Shown one piece after another: positions 11,104 through 24,999 of a DNA stretch of 64,000 nucleotides. Source of the DNA: Diphasiastrum complanatum (Eukaryota > Streptophyta > Lycopodiopsida > Lycopodiales > Lycopodiaceae); the NCBI GenBank assembly GCA_029204225.1, contig CM055108.1, forward strand, positions 19,944,773 to 20,008,772, written 5' to 3'. Within the stretch, counting starts at the first letter, position 1; every line of letters begins with the position of its first letter. The position numbers and the translations under genes are program-made. Under the pieces are notes generated by a model. It did no database searches. It was not told the origin of the DNA and saw only the letters and a list, made by a program, of their open reading frames with translations.

Positions 11104-11868
11104 TGTTGGGGGTATTTCCAACATGTTGTAAATAAATAAAGTCGGAAAATAGAAATAGTTGTGAGGGTTGTGGCATCCTGCATGTATAAGCCCATGGCCC
11201 AATGAGCACTTGTAAATAAATAATTTGGCATAAACTTGACTTTGGGCATTAAAAATAATAGTAGAAGGCCAAAGTTAAGCTTAAACTTAAGTTCCTAAGT
11301 TTGATTAATTAGTCAAAGTCAATTGGTGGTAGGTGAAGTGTGTTTCTTTCTCCACCATTGATTAGTTTGTGTTTTTGGTGAAGGGTGTGGATTTCAATCC
11401 CACCTTCCTTAGAATAGCCAATAGGAGAAAGGGGCAAGGGCCTTCCCCATCCATAAAAAGGCACCATTTGTACCATATTTTCATGCTTAATGAGAAGGAG
11501 AAAACTCTACCATTTTGGAGAGAAGCATCCTCATTTGCTATTCCGTACTTGCTAATGCCATTTTGTGTGTGTTTGCTTTTTTTGCTTTCTAGCTTACATG
11601 TTTTTATTTTGAATTGTTAATGTTTCTCTATTAGTAAGCAAAATGAGCAAATGAGCTAACCTCTCCTCTCACTCTCTTTCTCTCCCTCTTGCTCTACTTC
11701 TCCTATCTATTCTTCTATCTCTCTCCTTGCACTCTAAATCTTGATGTGTGTGGTTAGTGTAGGAAGGGGTCTTAGAGGAAAGAGTAGGAAGCATCTAAGG
11801 TACATATCCAGTGAACTAACCCTCTTTGACAGGCGGAAGGGCTGCTCATCGACCATATCTACACACCC
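11104..11868 (+). mobile_element. LTR of the gag-like element
   Basis: It starts TGTTGGGGGTATTTCC. It shares 'gggcaagggccttccccat', 'gagctaacctct' and 'tttgacaggcggaag' with the LTR at 62.1-62.8 kb. Its start resembles the LTR at 41.68 kb (TGTTGTGGGTATTTCC). A plausible end is 'caccctaca' near 11868. Orientation is plus by comparison with those two, which are followed by primer-binding sites. Confidence 0.65.
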
Positions 11869-12310
11869 TACAGTATAAGGTCCAATTTTGACATTATGAC
11901 ATCCTCGATCTTGATTCATCATTCTCCAATGTGAGGAGATCCTCAATACATATATAGAGAGAGCATTAGCTCGTGACACTACTAGCATGCAACCATAAAC
12001 TCCACCTCTGAAAGTGTAATCTACCAAACTATTGACACCTAACAGCTTGCATGCTGAGATTGCACCTAACTTTTACCTACTTTCTACAAATGTCAATTTC
12101 TAAACTAGCAATGTACAAATCACACCATGGATGTGTCCATTACAACTTGTGCATGCCTTGCATGTCACTTTGGAACACTTACAATGTTTGCATGTGATGT
12201 GGCTCGAGTTCCTACAAGCCCATATTTGGCATTTCTATGCCTAATATTTATATGCATGTTGTATCTACTTCATACAACCCATGTAGCTTGAGTTTCTTCT
12301 AGGCCAAATT
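11869..12310. other. no gene seen
   Basis: Mixed-composition sequence downstream of the LTR. There is no tRNA-Asp-type primer-binding site directly after it, so it behaves as a 3' or solo LTR. Confidence 0.4.
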
Positions 12311-13420
12311 GGCTTTCTCAATATGAAACATTACATGCATCTAGAAAAACCTTATCCAGTCCAAAAGTCAAGTTGGATGGCTTTTTATTCTATGTATCTC
12401 TTAGAGTATCTGCTCCATTGGAGTATCTATGCTCTTAGAATTTTCCATATGAAATTTTTTCAACATAGAAAGACCATATCTAGATTGACATATAGAAACA
12501 TAATCTTCATGAAAGTCAATCTCTAGGCCTAGAATGTAATGGATCTCTCCTAGATCTTGCATTTTAAACTCACTTCCAAGTGCTAGCTTAGTTTCTTTAA
12601 CTAGCTTGATACAACTTCTACAAAGAATAATGTCATCAACATAGATTAGAAGAATGACAATATTACTATCAACAAACTTTAGATACATGGAATAGTCACT
12701 AAGGACAAATCCTAGTGAGATAAGAAAAGAGTTGAGTCTGGAATACCATGATCTTGGTGCTTGCTTTAGTCCAGAAAGACTTTTGAAGAGCAAACACACT
12801 TTGGATTCATCCTTGATGAATCCTTGAGGTTGTTCTATATAAATCTCCTCCTGAAGATAACCATTCAAAAAAGGATTGGATACATCTAATTGGAACACCT
12901 TCCATTTGAAAAAACAAGCAAGAGAGATAAGAATTCTTATTGTCACCATCTTTGCAATGGGTGCAAAGGTCTCCTCATAGTCAAGGCCATGGATTTGAGC
13001 AAATCCTTTAGCACATAATCTTGTCTTGAACTTGTTGATGGTTCCATCATGATTGTATTTGATTTAAAATAACCACTTGCATCCAATCACATGCTTGTAT
13101 GATGGTGGATCCACAAGCTCCCAAGTATTATTGGTGATCAATGCATCATACTCTTGCTTCATGGCATCATAACACTCCTTGGTATTGACTGCCCCTTAAA
13201 CATTCCTTGGCTCTTCATGAGAAACAAATAAGGCATAATTAGTAGAATCAAGATCCACTTGCTTTCCTTTATCAACATATGAGAGCCTCTTAGGCTCGGA
13301 TCTATCTCTCATAGATTTTTTAGGTGAAAAAATCCGAGAAGACTCCTCTTCAATTCTCGACCCCATCATATAACATAATTGTCTTCAATAGCAATAGTTG
13401 GTGATGGTAGCTCTATTAAT
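12311..13420 (-). pseudogene. Ty1/copia reverse transcriptase fragment
   Basis: The longest open part, 12949-12401, carries FQLDVSNPFLNGYLQEEIYI, GLKQAPRSWYSRLN and the catalytic LLIYVDDIIL. Upstream on the minus strand (13330-12950) the RT N-terminus is readable in broken frames, including TFAPIAKM. Integrase, protease, Gag and RNase H are absent. It is a relative of the intact copia elements at 25 and 34 kb but a separate, old fragment. Confidence 0.85.
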
Positions 13421-14230
<810 letters not shown>

Positions 14231-14399
14231 GACCATTGCTCGTGGAATACCTATGGGTTTTTCCTACTACCTTTCATTTTTTGAAATGTAATCTCTTAAA
14301 AGGCTTGCAAGATTAGGGCAATTTTCATTTATGAATAATTTCAAATATTTGTTAAGATATATTAATGACATTTGCTTTATCAATAATCATACAATTGGA

Positions 14400-14740
14400 C
14401 TTTTCTTAGACAAAGCCCAGGGGTGGTTTGGCCGCCAACCCCGGTCAATATGTTGTACAACAAGGTTAATACTCAGAGAAGTTTTGTCCAATAATGGATG
14501 GTAGGTGTGTTGGTCTATAGATGCTTAGTTAGACATGCCAAACCAGTGTAAAAACTAGGATGGGTGACCCAATGGTGGGGAAAGCCTTCACATCTCCGAT
14601 GTGGCAGAACTTCGCCAAGTATTTTTTGTGGGATATGACATGTTGTACTGACTCGTGGAGTGACCTTCAATATCATTCTCCAGTGTCTCGGAGACTATGT
14701 GAGTTTGGGTAAGTGTGTATTGTAAAAATTTACTGACAAC
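14400..14740 (+). repeat. possible 5S rRNA-derived SINE-like fragment
   Basis: Around 14523-14571 the sequence gcttagttagacatgcc, then ccagtgtaaaaactaggatg, then ggtgacc resembles the internal promoter and 3' half of plant 5S rRNA (box A AGTTAAGCGTGC, box C GGATGGGTGACC). The rest of the 5S gene is not recognisable. A 5S-derived SINE or a decayed 5S copy are both possible. Confidence 0.4.
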
Positions 14741-17030
14741 CAATGAGATCAAAACAAATTATATTGTATGATATAAACCAAAAAACATCACCTTCACGAA
14801 AAATGTGCAGTTTTACGTGGAAGCTGGTTTCCCACCATTTCCTTACACAAAATATTCAAATTTTTAATCACGGAAGCATACCCAAAAATCCTTACAAATA
14901 CTTCAAGATCATGCAATGTCATCCAATTTGTTGAATGAAATGAAGTGTTATCGTCAGACTCTACAATCTACACTTCTTTTTGTTTGTCTACACTTCTTTT
15001 TGTTTGTCAAAAAGGAAGTTACTTTGGAGTGGCATCATTGTATGCACAATTTAGAAATCTTACATCCAACCAAAGTTGAAAGTTGGGAGCATAAGGCTCC
15101 AAGATATCCCTATTCCTTTGAGCCTACATCTAGCAAGGTGCAATTGGAAGCACGGTATGTGGAAGAACCAACAAGAAGGAATTGAAGACTTACTCACCAC
15201 CCAACCATGAAACATCCACGACAACCTACTACATCCAACATGCTCCCTCCAAGTCAAATTATGAAGTGCAATTCAGAGAGCACACATAGAGGTCTCGCTA
15301 GAGCTTCATCATAAATTGGAAGAGATGCACACTAACCTCTCTCAACAATCTCACCCTATTTAAGAGACCATTGATACCAGACAAGACCACCGAATGTCCC
15401 TTACATTGACAAATTGGAGGTATACATGATGTGAAATGACCACTAATCCTACCGGCCTCTCCTAACTTTGTAAAATGGAAACTCTAGAAGCTATTCCTCT
15501 GTTTACCCACTACAAACTTGTGCACTTTATCCTCCACTCTCCATGGGCCCATTAGGCTTTCACGTAATTGGCCTCCCTTGTTGACCCACAAAAACAAATC
15601 AACATAATTTGGTCAAGCTATAACCAATGACCTAACACCAATTGTTTTGGCAACATGATGCCCCCCCCCCCCCCCCTTAGTTTCCTTGATGAAAAATTCA
15701 AAGACATTCTTCTTCCAATAATCTATTGTTTTCTAAGTCACAGGCTAATCACTTCCATGAGATCACAATATTTGAAAATTACTAATCTCTCAAGTGACTT
15801 GCCTTTTTTTTTCAACACAATCCATAAAATTTTTACCTCTTCCAACTTGACGAAATCATGTACAAGGTGTAAATCAAGTGAGTCCTTGAGAAAATGTTAG
15901 AAATCTTGATCTAAAAAGCAAGTGCAATCTAAAACAAGATGTAAATAAAATGATGACCAAAACAAGAGAAATGACATTTTTCTAAAATTTTCAATTTTTT
16001 TTAAGAATGCCAATATTTAAAATGCTTCAAAAATATATATTGTAATACTAAAAAGATTTCTTATTTTGCTAGAAATTTTAATCATGCTAATTTTTTTTCA
16101 ATAGATTAAGATTAAGATATTTAAATTAGAATAAAATCAGTAGTCACACAACCATTAAGATAAGTAAAAAAATTATTTTTTTTGATTTTTTCTTTTAGAT
16201 ATGAAAACCTTTCAAAATGAAAATTCTTGTATTAATTTACAAAGTATTTGAAATCTAAGTAAACATTCACATATTTAAACATAAACAAATATAAAATAAT
16301 TGCAAATTAAATTACTTTAGACAACCAAGATTACATGGAACTTTGTGAAAAAATTTAAATTTGTTTGAAAAGGACTTTCTGTCAATATTCTCTCGAAAAA
16401 ATTATTATATTGTTTACATATGTCAACAAATAAAAATATGAAAAATCTAATTTAATTAAATAACATTAAGTATTTTTTTAATAATATGAATCTACTAATA
16501 TATATTTCCGAAAAGAAAAACATCATTTTATTTTAACATTAATAACCATGATCAAAAATAAAATTGCAATAGACTCTTAAGAAATTTTTTTTATTACAAA
16601 CAAATTAAAAAAAATCAAATTAATCTAAAAAATTTCAAGACACAAATTTTCAAAAAATATGAACACAGTTTTTAGAATAATAAAAGAGATTAATTATACC
16701 AAAAAATCATCAACGTGATTGACATCCTCTTTCTCTAGAAGAGTCTCAATAGATACAGATGGTACTTTTTCCAATATTCTTCAACAATTATTACATTATA
16801 ATCATGAACTAAAACATTAGCAAACTCCCTTGTGTCACCCACCTTCCCATTGGTGGGAGGTTGTGGTTCATTCGACAAGGGATTTTATTGAGTCATTAAT
16901 ATCTAGACTTTTATCTACCCCTACCAACTTATTCGACAACACTAACATAGATTTCATTTTCATTTTTACAAATTCAACTAAATTAAAATCTAAATCTACT
17001 ATAGCAACAGCTCAATAATTCCATTCAGAT
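14741..17030. other. A/T-rich region, no gene seen
   Basis: No coding frame with family resemblance. There is a (C)16 run at 15661-15676 and a 20-bp perfect tandem duplication, 'ctacacttctttttgtttgt', at about 14969-15008. From 15900 to 16700 the sequence is very A/T-rich with many homopolymer A and T runs. This is typical of old, decayed repeat DNA. Confidence 0.5.
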
Positions 17031-17039
17031 AGGTTGTTT

Positions 17040-18190
17040 TTACATCGAGTTAATGTACTTCGAAGTCGGTTGCAGCAGCATATGATAGGAGTAGTCGGAT
17101 CGAGGAGTGTTTGACTACTGAATTGAGGGTCTTGTTGATATCAATGTTCGGGATTTCAGAAAATTCACATAGCTTTCCTTCAATCGATACTACCGTTAGC
17201 ATTGTATTTGACCTTAACGACCCATTTACAGTCGATATGATTGTTGCTTGTAGGTAATTCGAGTAATGACCATGTCTGGTTCTTGATCAGAGAGGAATAC
17301 TCTTGGTCCATTGTTTCTCTCTAGATATCGAAGTCTGGTTGGCTAAGTGTCTCTGCGCATATAGTTGGTTCATGAATTAAAAGATAGACAGACTCATGAA
17401 TATATCTTGTGGGCTGTGTGTGCTCTTAGTTCGATCTTCTTGAAGGTGGCGTCAGTTGATGATCCAGTCCTTGGTTGGGTTATTATTGAGTAGCAGCAAA
17501 GTGTTCATCTGATTCGCTATCAAATAGACTATCGCCACACTTGAACCAGAGGTTCAAATAGTCATGTCCGAGGTGGGAGTTGTTGAAGGTTTACATGGAA
17601 CTTTGCTCTTGCCTTTTAAGTCAATGAATTGATCCTCGATAAAGACAATATCCCTGCTAAATAAAATCTACTGGGTATCGGAGTCGTACAACTTGTAAGT
17701 CAATTCAAAGAAAGTGTAACCAGCAAGGATGGTTTTGAGACTTTGGAAGTCAAATTTCTTCCTTGTCTCCTTCGAGATCTATGTGTAGGTGATGCATCCG
17801 AACACTTGTAGTTCTTTATTGAAGGCTTAGATCCTGTCCAAACCTCATGGGGTGTTTTACTTGAGAGAACTCTAGTCGAAGATCTGTTCAAGATATAAGT
17901 TGTAGTGGAGATAGCTTCAGGCCATAAACTCTTTGGTAATGATGCTTGAGCTAGCATGCATTTGGATGACTTGGCTAGTGTAAGATTCTTCCTCTCGGCT
18001 AAGCCGTTGAACTGAGGTGAATATGGAATAATGAACTGTTGTTTGATGTCCTAGCTTTGGCAGTACTCCTTGAATTCAGTAGAGATATACTCTCCATCGT
18101 TGTCTACGATTAATTGTGCTTTAAGCAGTTCAGCATCTATCAATAAAGAATTGATTGGCATTACAAACTTGGTCACCTTAATCATGTATT
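17040..18190 (-). pseudogene. Ty1/copia integrase-to-RT fragment
   Basis: The minus strand from about 18130 downward reads integrase core pieces (VDNDGEYISTEFKEYC, PQFNGLAERKNLTLAK), then at 17957-17700 the integrase C-terminus (SLWPEAISTTTYILNRSSTR, TPHEVWTGSKPSIKN), followed by broken linker and RT sequence. Frames contain stops throughout. It points away from the plus-strand copia fragment that starts at about 18200. Confidence 0.75.
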
Positions 18191-18199
18191 GATAGGTGA

Positions 18200-19690
18200 C
18201 ATGTCTAGATGTCCTTCAGTCCTTGATTTAGACTATTGGATTATCGACCCTTCTATTTGCCAAAACTGTATCATAGGAAAGCAGACAAGAAGGTCATTTA
18301 AGTGAAAACAAGAACACGTATTTAAAGATTTGCTAGACATTGTACATATTGATATGTGTGGCCCCATGTAGACACCATCACTACTTGGTGCTAGATAAGA
18401 GTTTATTACATTTATAGATGACTATTCTAAAAGAACTGTTGTATATTTTTTGAAGCACAAATTTGAAGCCTTCCAAATTTTCAAGAAATACAAAAAAAAT
18501 GTTGAGTTGTAGATAGGAAAGAAGATCAAAGCTCTTAAGAGCGACAACGATAGTGAATACATCTCAAATTAATTCAGGGATTACTGCTCAGCCAACAACA
18601 TCGAACAATAGTTTGCTGCTTCCTATTCTCCACAGTCAGATGGACTGGCAGAAAGAAAGAACAGGACCTTAGTCAAGTCTTCCAAAATGCATGATAACTC
18701 ATGCTTCATTGTCCAAATCGTTCTGGCAAAGCAGCTTACCTACAGAACCGATGTATAACTAAAGGCCTTCCTGATAGCAAAACCCCCCCTCATGAAGTCT
18801 GGACAAGATCCAAGCTTATGCTCATGTCCCAAAGGACAACATAAAGAAATTAGATGAGCATTCATTCAAAACTATTTTGTTGGCTACTGTACTTCTAATG
18901 GAATGTATAGACTATACAATATAGAAACCTGTTAACTTTTCACTAACAGGGACATGACTTTCATTGAAGATCAGTTTATTGATTTGAAGGGCAAGGACCA
19001 GATGCACTCTACAATTTCTGTCCTAACAACTGATGCATATCGAAAGACTATTTTGACTTCTTCTAGCAGTCACTCTGTATAGTTAGATCCAAAAGAAGAT
19101 GAAGAAGCTACAACTCAGGAGTAGCCAACACAACCGACACAAAGTCAAATTTCACAGCCAGGAACCTCAACCAGAAGATCAACAAACCCGAACTCAGCCT
19201 ATCCAATACACTGATTCTATTCTATTCAGGAGCCAACCACAATTGAGGAAGCTATGTCACAAGTGGATTCAGATCTCTGGAAAGAAGCAATGGACAAAGG
19301 GTACAACTCATTATTGAGGAACAACACATGGATTGTCACCAAACTGCTAGAAAACAAAAAGATAATCGATTGCAAATGGATCTTTAAGATCAAATACAGA
19401 GCAAACGACAATATCGATAGAAGGAAAGCTCAACTCATGGCAAGGGAGATTTCACAAATATCCCAATATCGACTATTTCAAAACTTCTAGCCCAGTTGTC
19501 AAACATACTTCCATTCAACTGCTATTGTCATATGCTGCTATAGCAGATCTTGAAGTACACTAGATGGATGTACAAACGGCATTCCTCAATGGAGTTATTG
19601 AGGAGGGCATTTACATGATCTAGCAAGAAGGCTATATCCTTAATGGTAGAGAAGGTCAGGTATGCAAACTCCATAAAGCTTTGTACGTTC
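18200..19690 (+). pseudogene. Ty1/copia integrase-to-RT fragment
   Basis: The plus strand reads LDIVHIDMCGPM, FITFIDDYSKRTVVYFLKHK, KALKSDNDSEYIS and PQSDGLAERKNRTLVK (integrase core with its D, D and E). It then continues to RT with WIFKIKYRANDN (about 19379) and DVQTAFLNGVIEEGIYMI (about 19567). Several stops interrupt it. It ends abruptly at 19690 where a minus-strand gypsy fragment begins. Confidence 0.75.
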
Positions 19691-19694
19691 TGAA

Positions 19695-21756
19695 AAAATC
19701 ATCCATTAGCAGGTCTTGCTAGAGCTGGATGATTTCTGCTCTCGGCTGCGTATTGCTTGTGGTCAACTCCAATACTCAACCGTCCTATCACATCCTGTAT
19801 AAATGTTCCCAAGACTTGGTTGGCCATTGTGAGATCTGTGGGACCAGCTAGTAGGGTGGTTCTAGTTGGGGCTTGGTGACATGTTGTCCAAATGATGTGC
19901 ATTCCATCGTCATCGTCTTCAATGAGTTTCTCTAGTGCTGTCATGATGTTAGGTGAGGTGGGGTCAACACGGTCCGATAATGCTGCATAGGTTTTCTGCA
20001 CAAATGCTTCATCGAGTAATGGTTTGTCGCCTTCGGTAGCTTTCAACAGTGAAGTGAGAGATGTGATAGGGGTGGCGGTGGTTTGGAAAGGAGTAATAAT
20101 GGATTGCTTGAAGGAGGGGATGATAGGAATGGTGGAAAACTAAAGGATGATGTTGAGGATGGAGGGAGACAGAGGGGGTGTGGAGTCTTTTGGGGCGGCA
20201 AGAGGTTAATAAGATTTCATCCAAGCAAGGGTGTCGGGAGAAAGCTGTGAATTGAGGGGGTTGATATTGAGAAGTGAGGTGGAAGTGGATGTAGGAGGTA
20301 CGGAAGAATCGATGGTGATGGTAGGAGTGAAAGATGCTAGAGTGGCTGTGGAAGGGGGAGGGATGGGAGCGATAGGAGCAGAAGTGGTGGCAATGGTGGA
20401 TGGTTGTGCGGAAGTAGAAGAAATTGATATGGAAGAAGTTGATGTAGGAGGTGATGGTGCAGTGCGTTGTTGTGTGGTAGAAGGGCTACATGAAGATGAG
20501 GCAGTGCTACACATACATTTGTTGGCCGTTGTGTCAGTTACAACAAAAAGAGTGGAGGTGGCTGCAATAGAAGGTAGAATGAGTCGAGTGTGTGGAACGG
20601 TGGTGGATAGAATGTTAGCATGACTAAAACCCCGAACCTTCTATTCAAGGAATGCACATGCAAAGTTGCAAAACAGGGGACCGGCGGCAATGCGATCGCG
20701 CGTGTTGCGCTTGATGGCGATGTAAAGGCTCGTTAAGAAGGAAGGTATGCCAATCATCTGGCACAACTGAGGAGCTCACACAACTACTTTGTGTTTATCC
20801 ATGCGACACCTGACACTTAGCCAATTTTTCGAAATCTTGTTTGCGTGGAACATCCACGCATGGATTATCCACGCCAAAAAAGTTTTGAACACACCTCCGA
20901 CAAATCCACCAGTGTTTTTTTGACGTGACGCTGAAAAATTTATGCACGTGGATTACCTTCACATGGATAATCCACACCAAATTGAATTTTGAAAGTTTCG
21001 ACAACTGTTTGAGATGGAAGCGGAAATTTTGTAAATGATTCCATGATTTGGCTTAGGAGGGTGGACTAAATGCGGTTCTTTTGAGAAGTTGACACAACCA
21101 GGAAGTTGTCAACAAGTGAGCAGTGGCTTGGATGATGGGGTCATTGATAACTTCTATCAAATAACCATTGGAAGTTTTGACTTGGATTTCAGGAGTGAGA
21201 GGTGTCACATAGAGTTGGATGAGGTTTTTGGCTCGGCGGTGGGAGATTGGTTGTCGATCACCAGAAACAATTTCGACGGTGAGCGTGGAGTTAGCATTTA
21301 TACATGGTACTCTAGTACAAGATGTGGAAACGAGACTTCTGCTCATCCCACGACGCGTAAGCGTGTAAGGCAAGGTCCATGTTAATAGTTGAAGAGAAGA
21401 GCATCGGGTAAAATCCCAGTGCTTCGAGAAGGGGTCCGGAAGCCAAGGTGTGACCGAAGAATTAGAAGACAAAGCCCAAATTTGGGTAGCCGTAGGTATC
21501 TTGCGTTGGAAAACTTGCTTGGTTGCAGAGTCATCAGAAGAAGATGAGGATGCCATGATGTTAGATGGATTCCAGTGGTGACGGATATGAAAAAGGTGAA
21601 AAGACTTTCAAAAGGAGGGAAAGGCATCAAAAATGGAGGCAAAGGCTTTAAAAATTGGAAAAGGTATTGTGAGAACAAAGGTGAGAAAAGATGACAATGA
21701 GCGTATAACAGGTGGCTGTGAGGGCTGATGAAGCTGTGTGAGAGTTTTTGTCGCAA
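19695..21756 (-). pseudogene. gypsy gag-like region
   Basis: Minus-strand order: a 167-residue open frame from ATG 21556 to 21053 (MASSSSSDDSATKQVFQ, later SHRRAKNLIQLYVTPL); a Ser/Thr/Pro-rich low-complexity stretch at 20514-20206; then 20046-19699 (DPTSPNIMTALEKLIEDDDD, PTDLTMANQVLGTFIQDV). The last piece is homologous to the plus-strand remnant at 9.2 kb. Stops and frame changes separate the parts. A promoter-like LTR lies upstream at 21.8-22.5 kb. The precise Gag family is not recognised. Confidence 0.6.
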
Positions 21757-22520
21757 TTGGAGAATGTCAAAAATTCAATAAACTTTTGGTAGAGCTTCAT
21801 TGAATGAAGTGCCAAATGACTCGAATTCTATCCTTATATAGGCGAGAATTTGAGTGCATATTAGGAGAAGTACACTTTCCCTAGTTCCATTCCAACCAAA
21901 TTTTTGCAAGGACCTTCTTCTCATAATCTTAAGGCCCCAGAGAAGTTTGTGAAGGTTCAGAAGGTGTTTTGGATGCCGCTTGTGAAGGTTTTGCGAAGGT
22001 TCACCAGCTCTACGAAGTTTGAACTCTCGCACAACATGCTCTATATATCATATTTTCATGATCTGTCCATGTAGGCAGCTCAATTTCACAGCCCTGAGTC
22101 CAAAAATATTGTTTGGGAAGGTTGGTTTGAAGGTTTTGATGCCCTACGAAGGTTCCTTAGATATAGCTTCCCTGAACCTTCGCAAACACTCAATTTTGTC
22201 TAAGTTTTCACAAGTAGCTTTCGTAGAGATTTTCTTGGGTCCATCTGGGTCAAATCTGACTATGGAAGCTTATGCAAAGATCCTTTGAAGATTTGGTTGC
22301 TGATCCATCAATTTAAGTGTCCTATTTTTGGTACTTTTTCTCAAGATCTGTGCGTTAGATCTGCATTTTTTGAGAGTAAGTAGTTCTTGCTACCCTTTTG
22401 ATCCCATATGGATCTAGCTCCTACTTGGATCATGTTGGATCTTGTCTGATCTGACCAGATCTTGTCCGATCTTGTGTAATGCTTCATTGCACAATTGGAG
22501 AGACCTGGACTCATCAAGGT
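21757..22520 (-). mobile_element. LTR-like promoter region of the minus-strand gypsy remnant
   Basis: On the minus strand 'cctatataagga' at about 21830-21841 is a good TATA box, 10-300 bases upstream of the gag-like frame. The stretch also repeats 'cgaaggttc' and 'gaaggttttg', as in the leader at 63.2-64 kb. No second LTR copy was identified, so the limits are approximate. Confidence 0.4.
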
Positions 22521-22529
22521 GTTGTGTTG

Positions 22530-24692
22530 TGGCAACTTGCAATGAAGGTACCTAAAACTTCATGACCATAAACCAGTTGGAAAGGCATTTGATTGAAGCT
22601 TCCCTTGAATGTTGTCCTGAATGCCCACAACACAACATGTAACTCGTGCTCCCAATCAGCTCTGCTAACTTCAACTGTTTTCATGATAACGCTATGTAGG
22701 ATCTTGTTGGATAATTCTGCCTACCCATTACCATGAGGATAATAAGGTGTGCTAAATCGATGGATCACAAAGAATCTCTCCAATAGGACCTTGACGGTCT
22801 CATTGACGAAATGGCTTCCATGATTGCTAACTATCTCCATCGGGCATCCAAAGCGCGCAATGATGTTTTCGTAGAGGAACTTGGCAATCGCTCGAGCATC
22901 AGCTGTTCTGCCTTGGCTTCTACCCATTTGTTGAGATAATCCATAGTCACAATAATATATCGGGATTGTGAACTCCTTGCAACTGGATGAATTGGACTGA
23001 TATAGTCAAATCCCCACTTTTCAAATGGTGCTTGAGCTAGAACTAGATGCAGTAGATCATAGTTCAATCTTGTTGGTCTTCTAGCTCGCTGGTACACGTC
23101 ACATTTCCTCAAGTATTCTTCCGTATCTTTATAAATCGTTGGCCACCAGCACCTTGATTGCAAGATCTTTTGAACTGTAATGTCAGATGCAAAGTGACCC
23201 CCACCCATGCCTTCATGAGATAATCTGGATTCTCTCATGTGGGTGAATACATCTTTGAAGGATACTATCTGATCCTTGTCGATAAAGCTAGCCGACAATC
23301 AGTTGATAGGGTCTAGCTTTTAAAATCAACTTCTGTTGTTCCGCCTTCGGTAGTGATTTGTCCGGTTGGTCCCGCCTAAGACACTCAACTATGTCAGCGA
23401 CCCACATTGGTACTGTATCAATGTAAAACAGGGTAGCATCAGGTAGCTCATCATCAGGATGGGTTGCAGTTTCATTCTCTTTAATTTACGATACATGATC
23501 TGCCATATAATGTTGTTTTCGCATGCGAACCACTATCTAAAAATTAAACTCCAACAACAGTAGCAACCATCTAGTAATTCACCCTGTGTTGCAAGTTTAA
23601 TATATCAAGATAAAGCCCATATAAAATGCAAAATGGGTGGCTATCAAATAATGCCTAAACTTCTTAACAACATAAATCATTGCTAGTGCCTCCCGCTTTG
23701 TGGTAGAATAGTTTATCTTTGAGTCACTGAGTTGTCGTCTGGCTAATCTTTTTTGCATTTTCCTGGCTGGGCTAAGACAACGCCAATAGCATACTTTGAT
23801 GCATCTGTATGCACATGAAATTCTATCATCCAATTGGGTGGTTGTAAGATTGGCACTGAGACCAATGCATCTTTAAGCTTCTGGAAAGCCTGTACGGCTT
23901 CCTCCATCCAATGTGGCCCTGTCATCAACTTGTAGATTGGCCTTGCATGAAGATCCGATAGTAGTTAGCATGACTCTTGAAAACATACACCGCAAATTGT
24001 CCCTAGTGGTGGAAGGTTAAAAATGATCCTGATCTTTGATTAATCAGTGGCAATTCCGTGTCTTGATACTATGTGGCCCAATATTAGGCCATGTGTTGTC
24101 CAAAATTGACACTTCTTTGGATTCAAGGAAATCTGATATTCACAACATTGCTTCAACACTTTCTTCAGGTTGGATAGGTGTTTTGAATTCTGCCCATGCA
24201 CGCATAGACCGTCCAAGAAGATTTCCAAAAACTTCCGCAAATGCTATTTGAATGTCGACTGCATAACTCATTGAAAAGTGCTCGGGGCATTATAAAGTCC
24301 AAACGGCATCACTTTGTAGGCGTAGGTTTTCCATTCGGTGGCAAACGTTGTCTTGTGCTAATCTTTTGGCACTATTTTTACTCGACTGTAGCTGCTAAAG
24401 CTGTCCAAGAAACTGTAGGCCTCTGCTCTTGTTACTCGATCCAAAACACTTTTTGTGAAAGGTAACAGAAAATGATCTTTCTTTGTAACCACATTCAGTG
24501 CCTTTAGATTCACACATATTCTCATTTTCCCATTCTTCTTGGGCACTATAGCTATAGGTGACACCCATTCTATGTGCTCAATTTCATAAATGAAATCAGC
24601 GTCAAGTAGTTTCTACAACTCTTATTTGATCAGCTCTGTGTAGTTCAGGTTGCAGTGATAATATTTGTTGACCTTAGAGATTGCTCCATCCC
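22530..24692 (-). pseudogene. Ty3/gypsy pol remnant (RT, RNase H, integrase)
   Basis: Minus-strand order: RT N-terminus at 24690-24560 (broken, CNLNYTELIK), RT at 24564-24358 (WVSPIAIVPKKNGKMRICVN, FLDSFSSYSRVKIVPKD), RT at 24240-24040 (FLDGLCVHGQNSKHLSNLKK, NPKKCQFWTTHGLILGHIVS), RNase H at 23928-23597 (HVHTDASKYAIGVVLAQPGK), and integrase at 23298-22721 with the HHCC-side MRESRLSHEGMGGGHFASDI and core TMDYLNKWVEAKA. Frame changes and stops make it dead. Protease and gag are missing: at about 24692 it abuts the start of module A. Confidence 0.9.
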
Positions 24693-24720
24693 ATTAGAGG
24701 AGTTCCAAGGCCCAAAAGGG
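24693..24720 (+). other. putative left-terminal motif of module A
   Basis: TTAGAGGAGTT, then CCAAGGCC, then CAAAAGGGC. The same motif with small changes (TTAGAGGAGTT, then TTGAGCAC, then CAAAAGGGC) starts at 45590. Both sit exactly where a gypsy RT fragment ends, and both are followed within 300-410 bases by a plus-strand start codon. No inverted partner was found at a right end. Confidence 0.45.
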
Positions 24721-24999
24721 CTGTCTAAGAAATGCCACATAAGAGAGAGAAAATCGTCGGATTTTGAAACTCCGACTAAGTTTTTGGTCTGCCCGCAGAA
24801 CTCCGATGACTTGACCTCACTAGTAACGTATGTAGTTAACTGGAAGTTGGGTAGCCGCAACGCTTGGGGTCCATACTTCAAGATTTTATTTTCTACCATT
24901 AACTTACATAACTTCTCATGTAAATGCAAATCGTATTGCACATCACAGTTTTCTTTCCATCTACTCAAAGCGTTCACATCAATGGAAAACAGTCTTATT

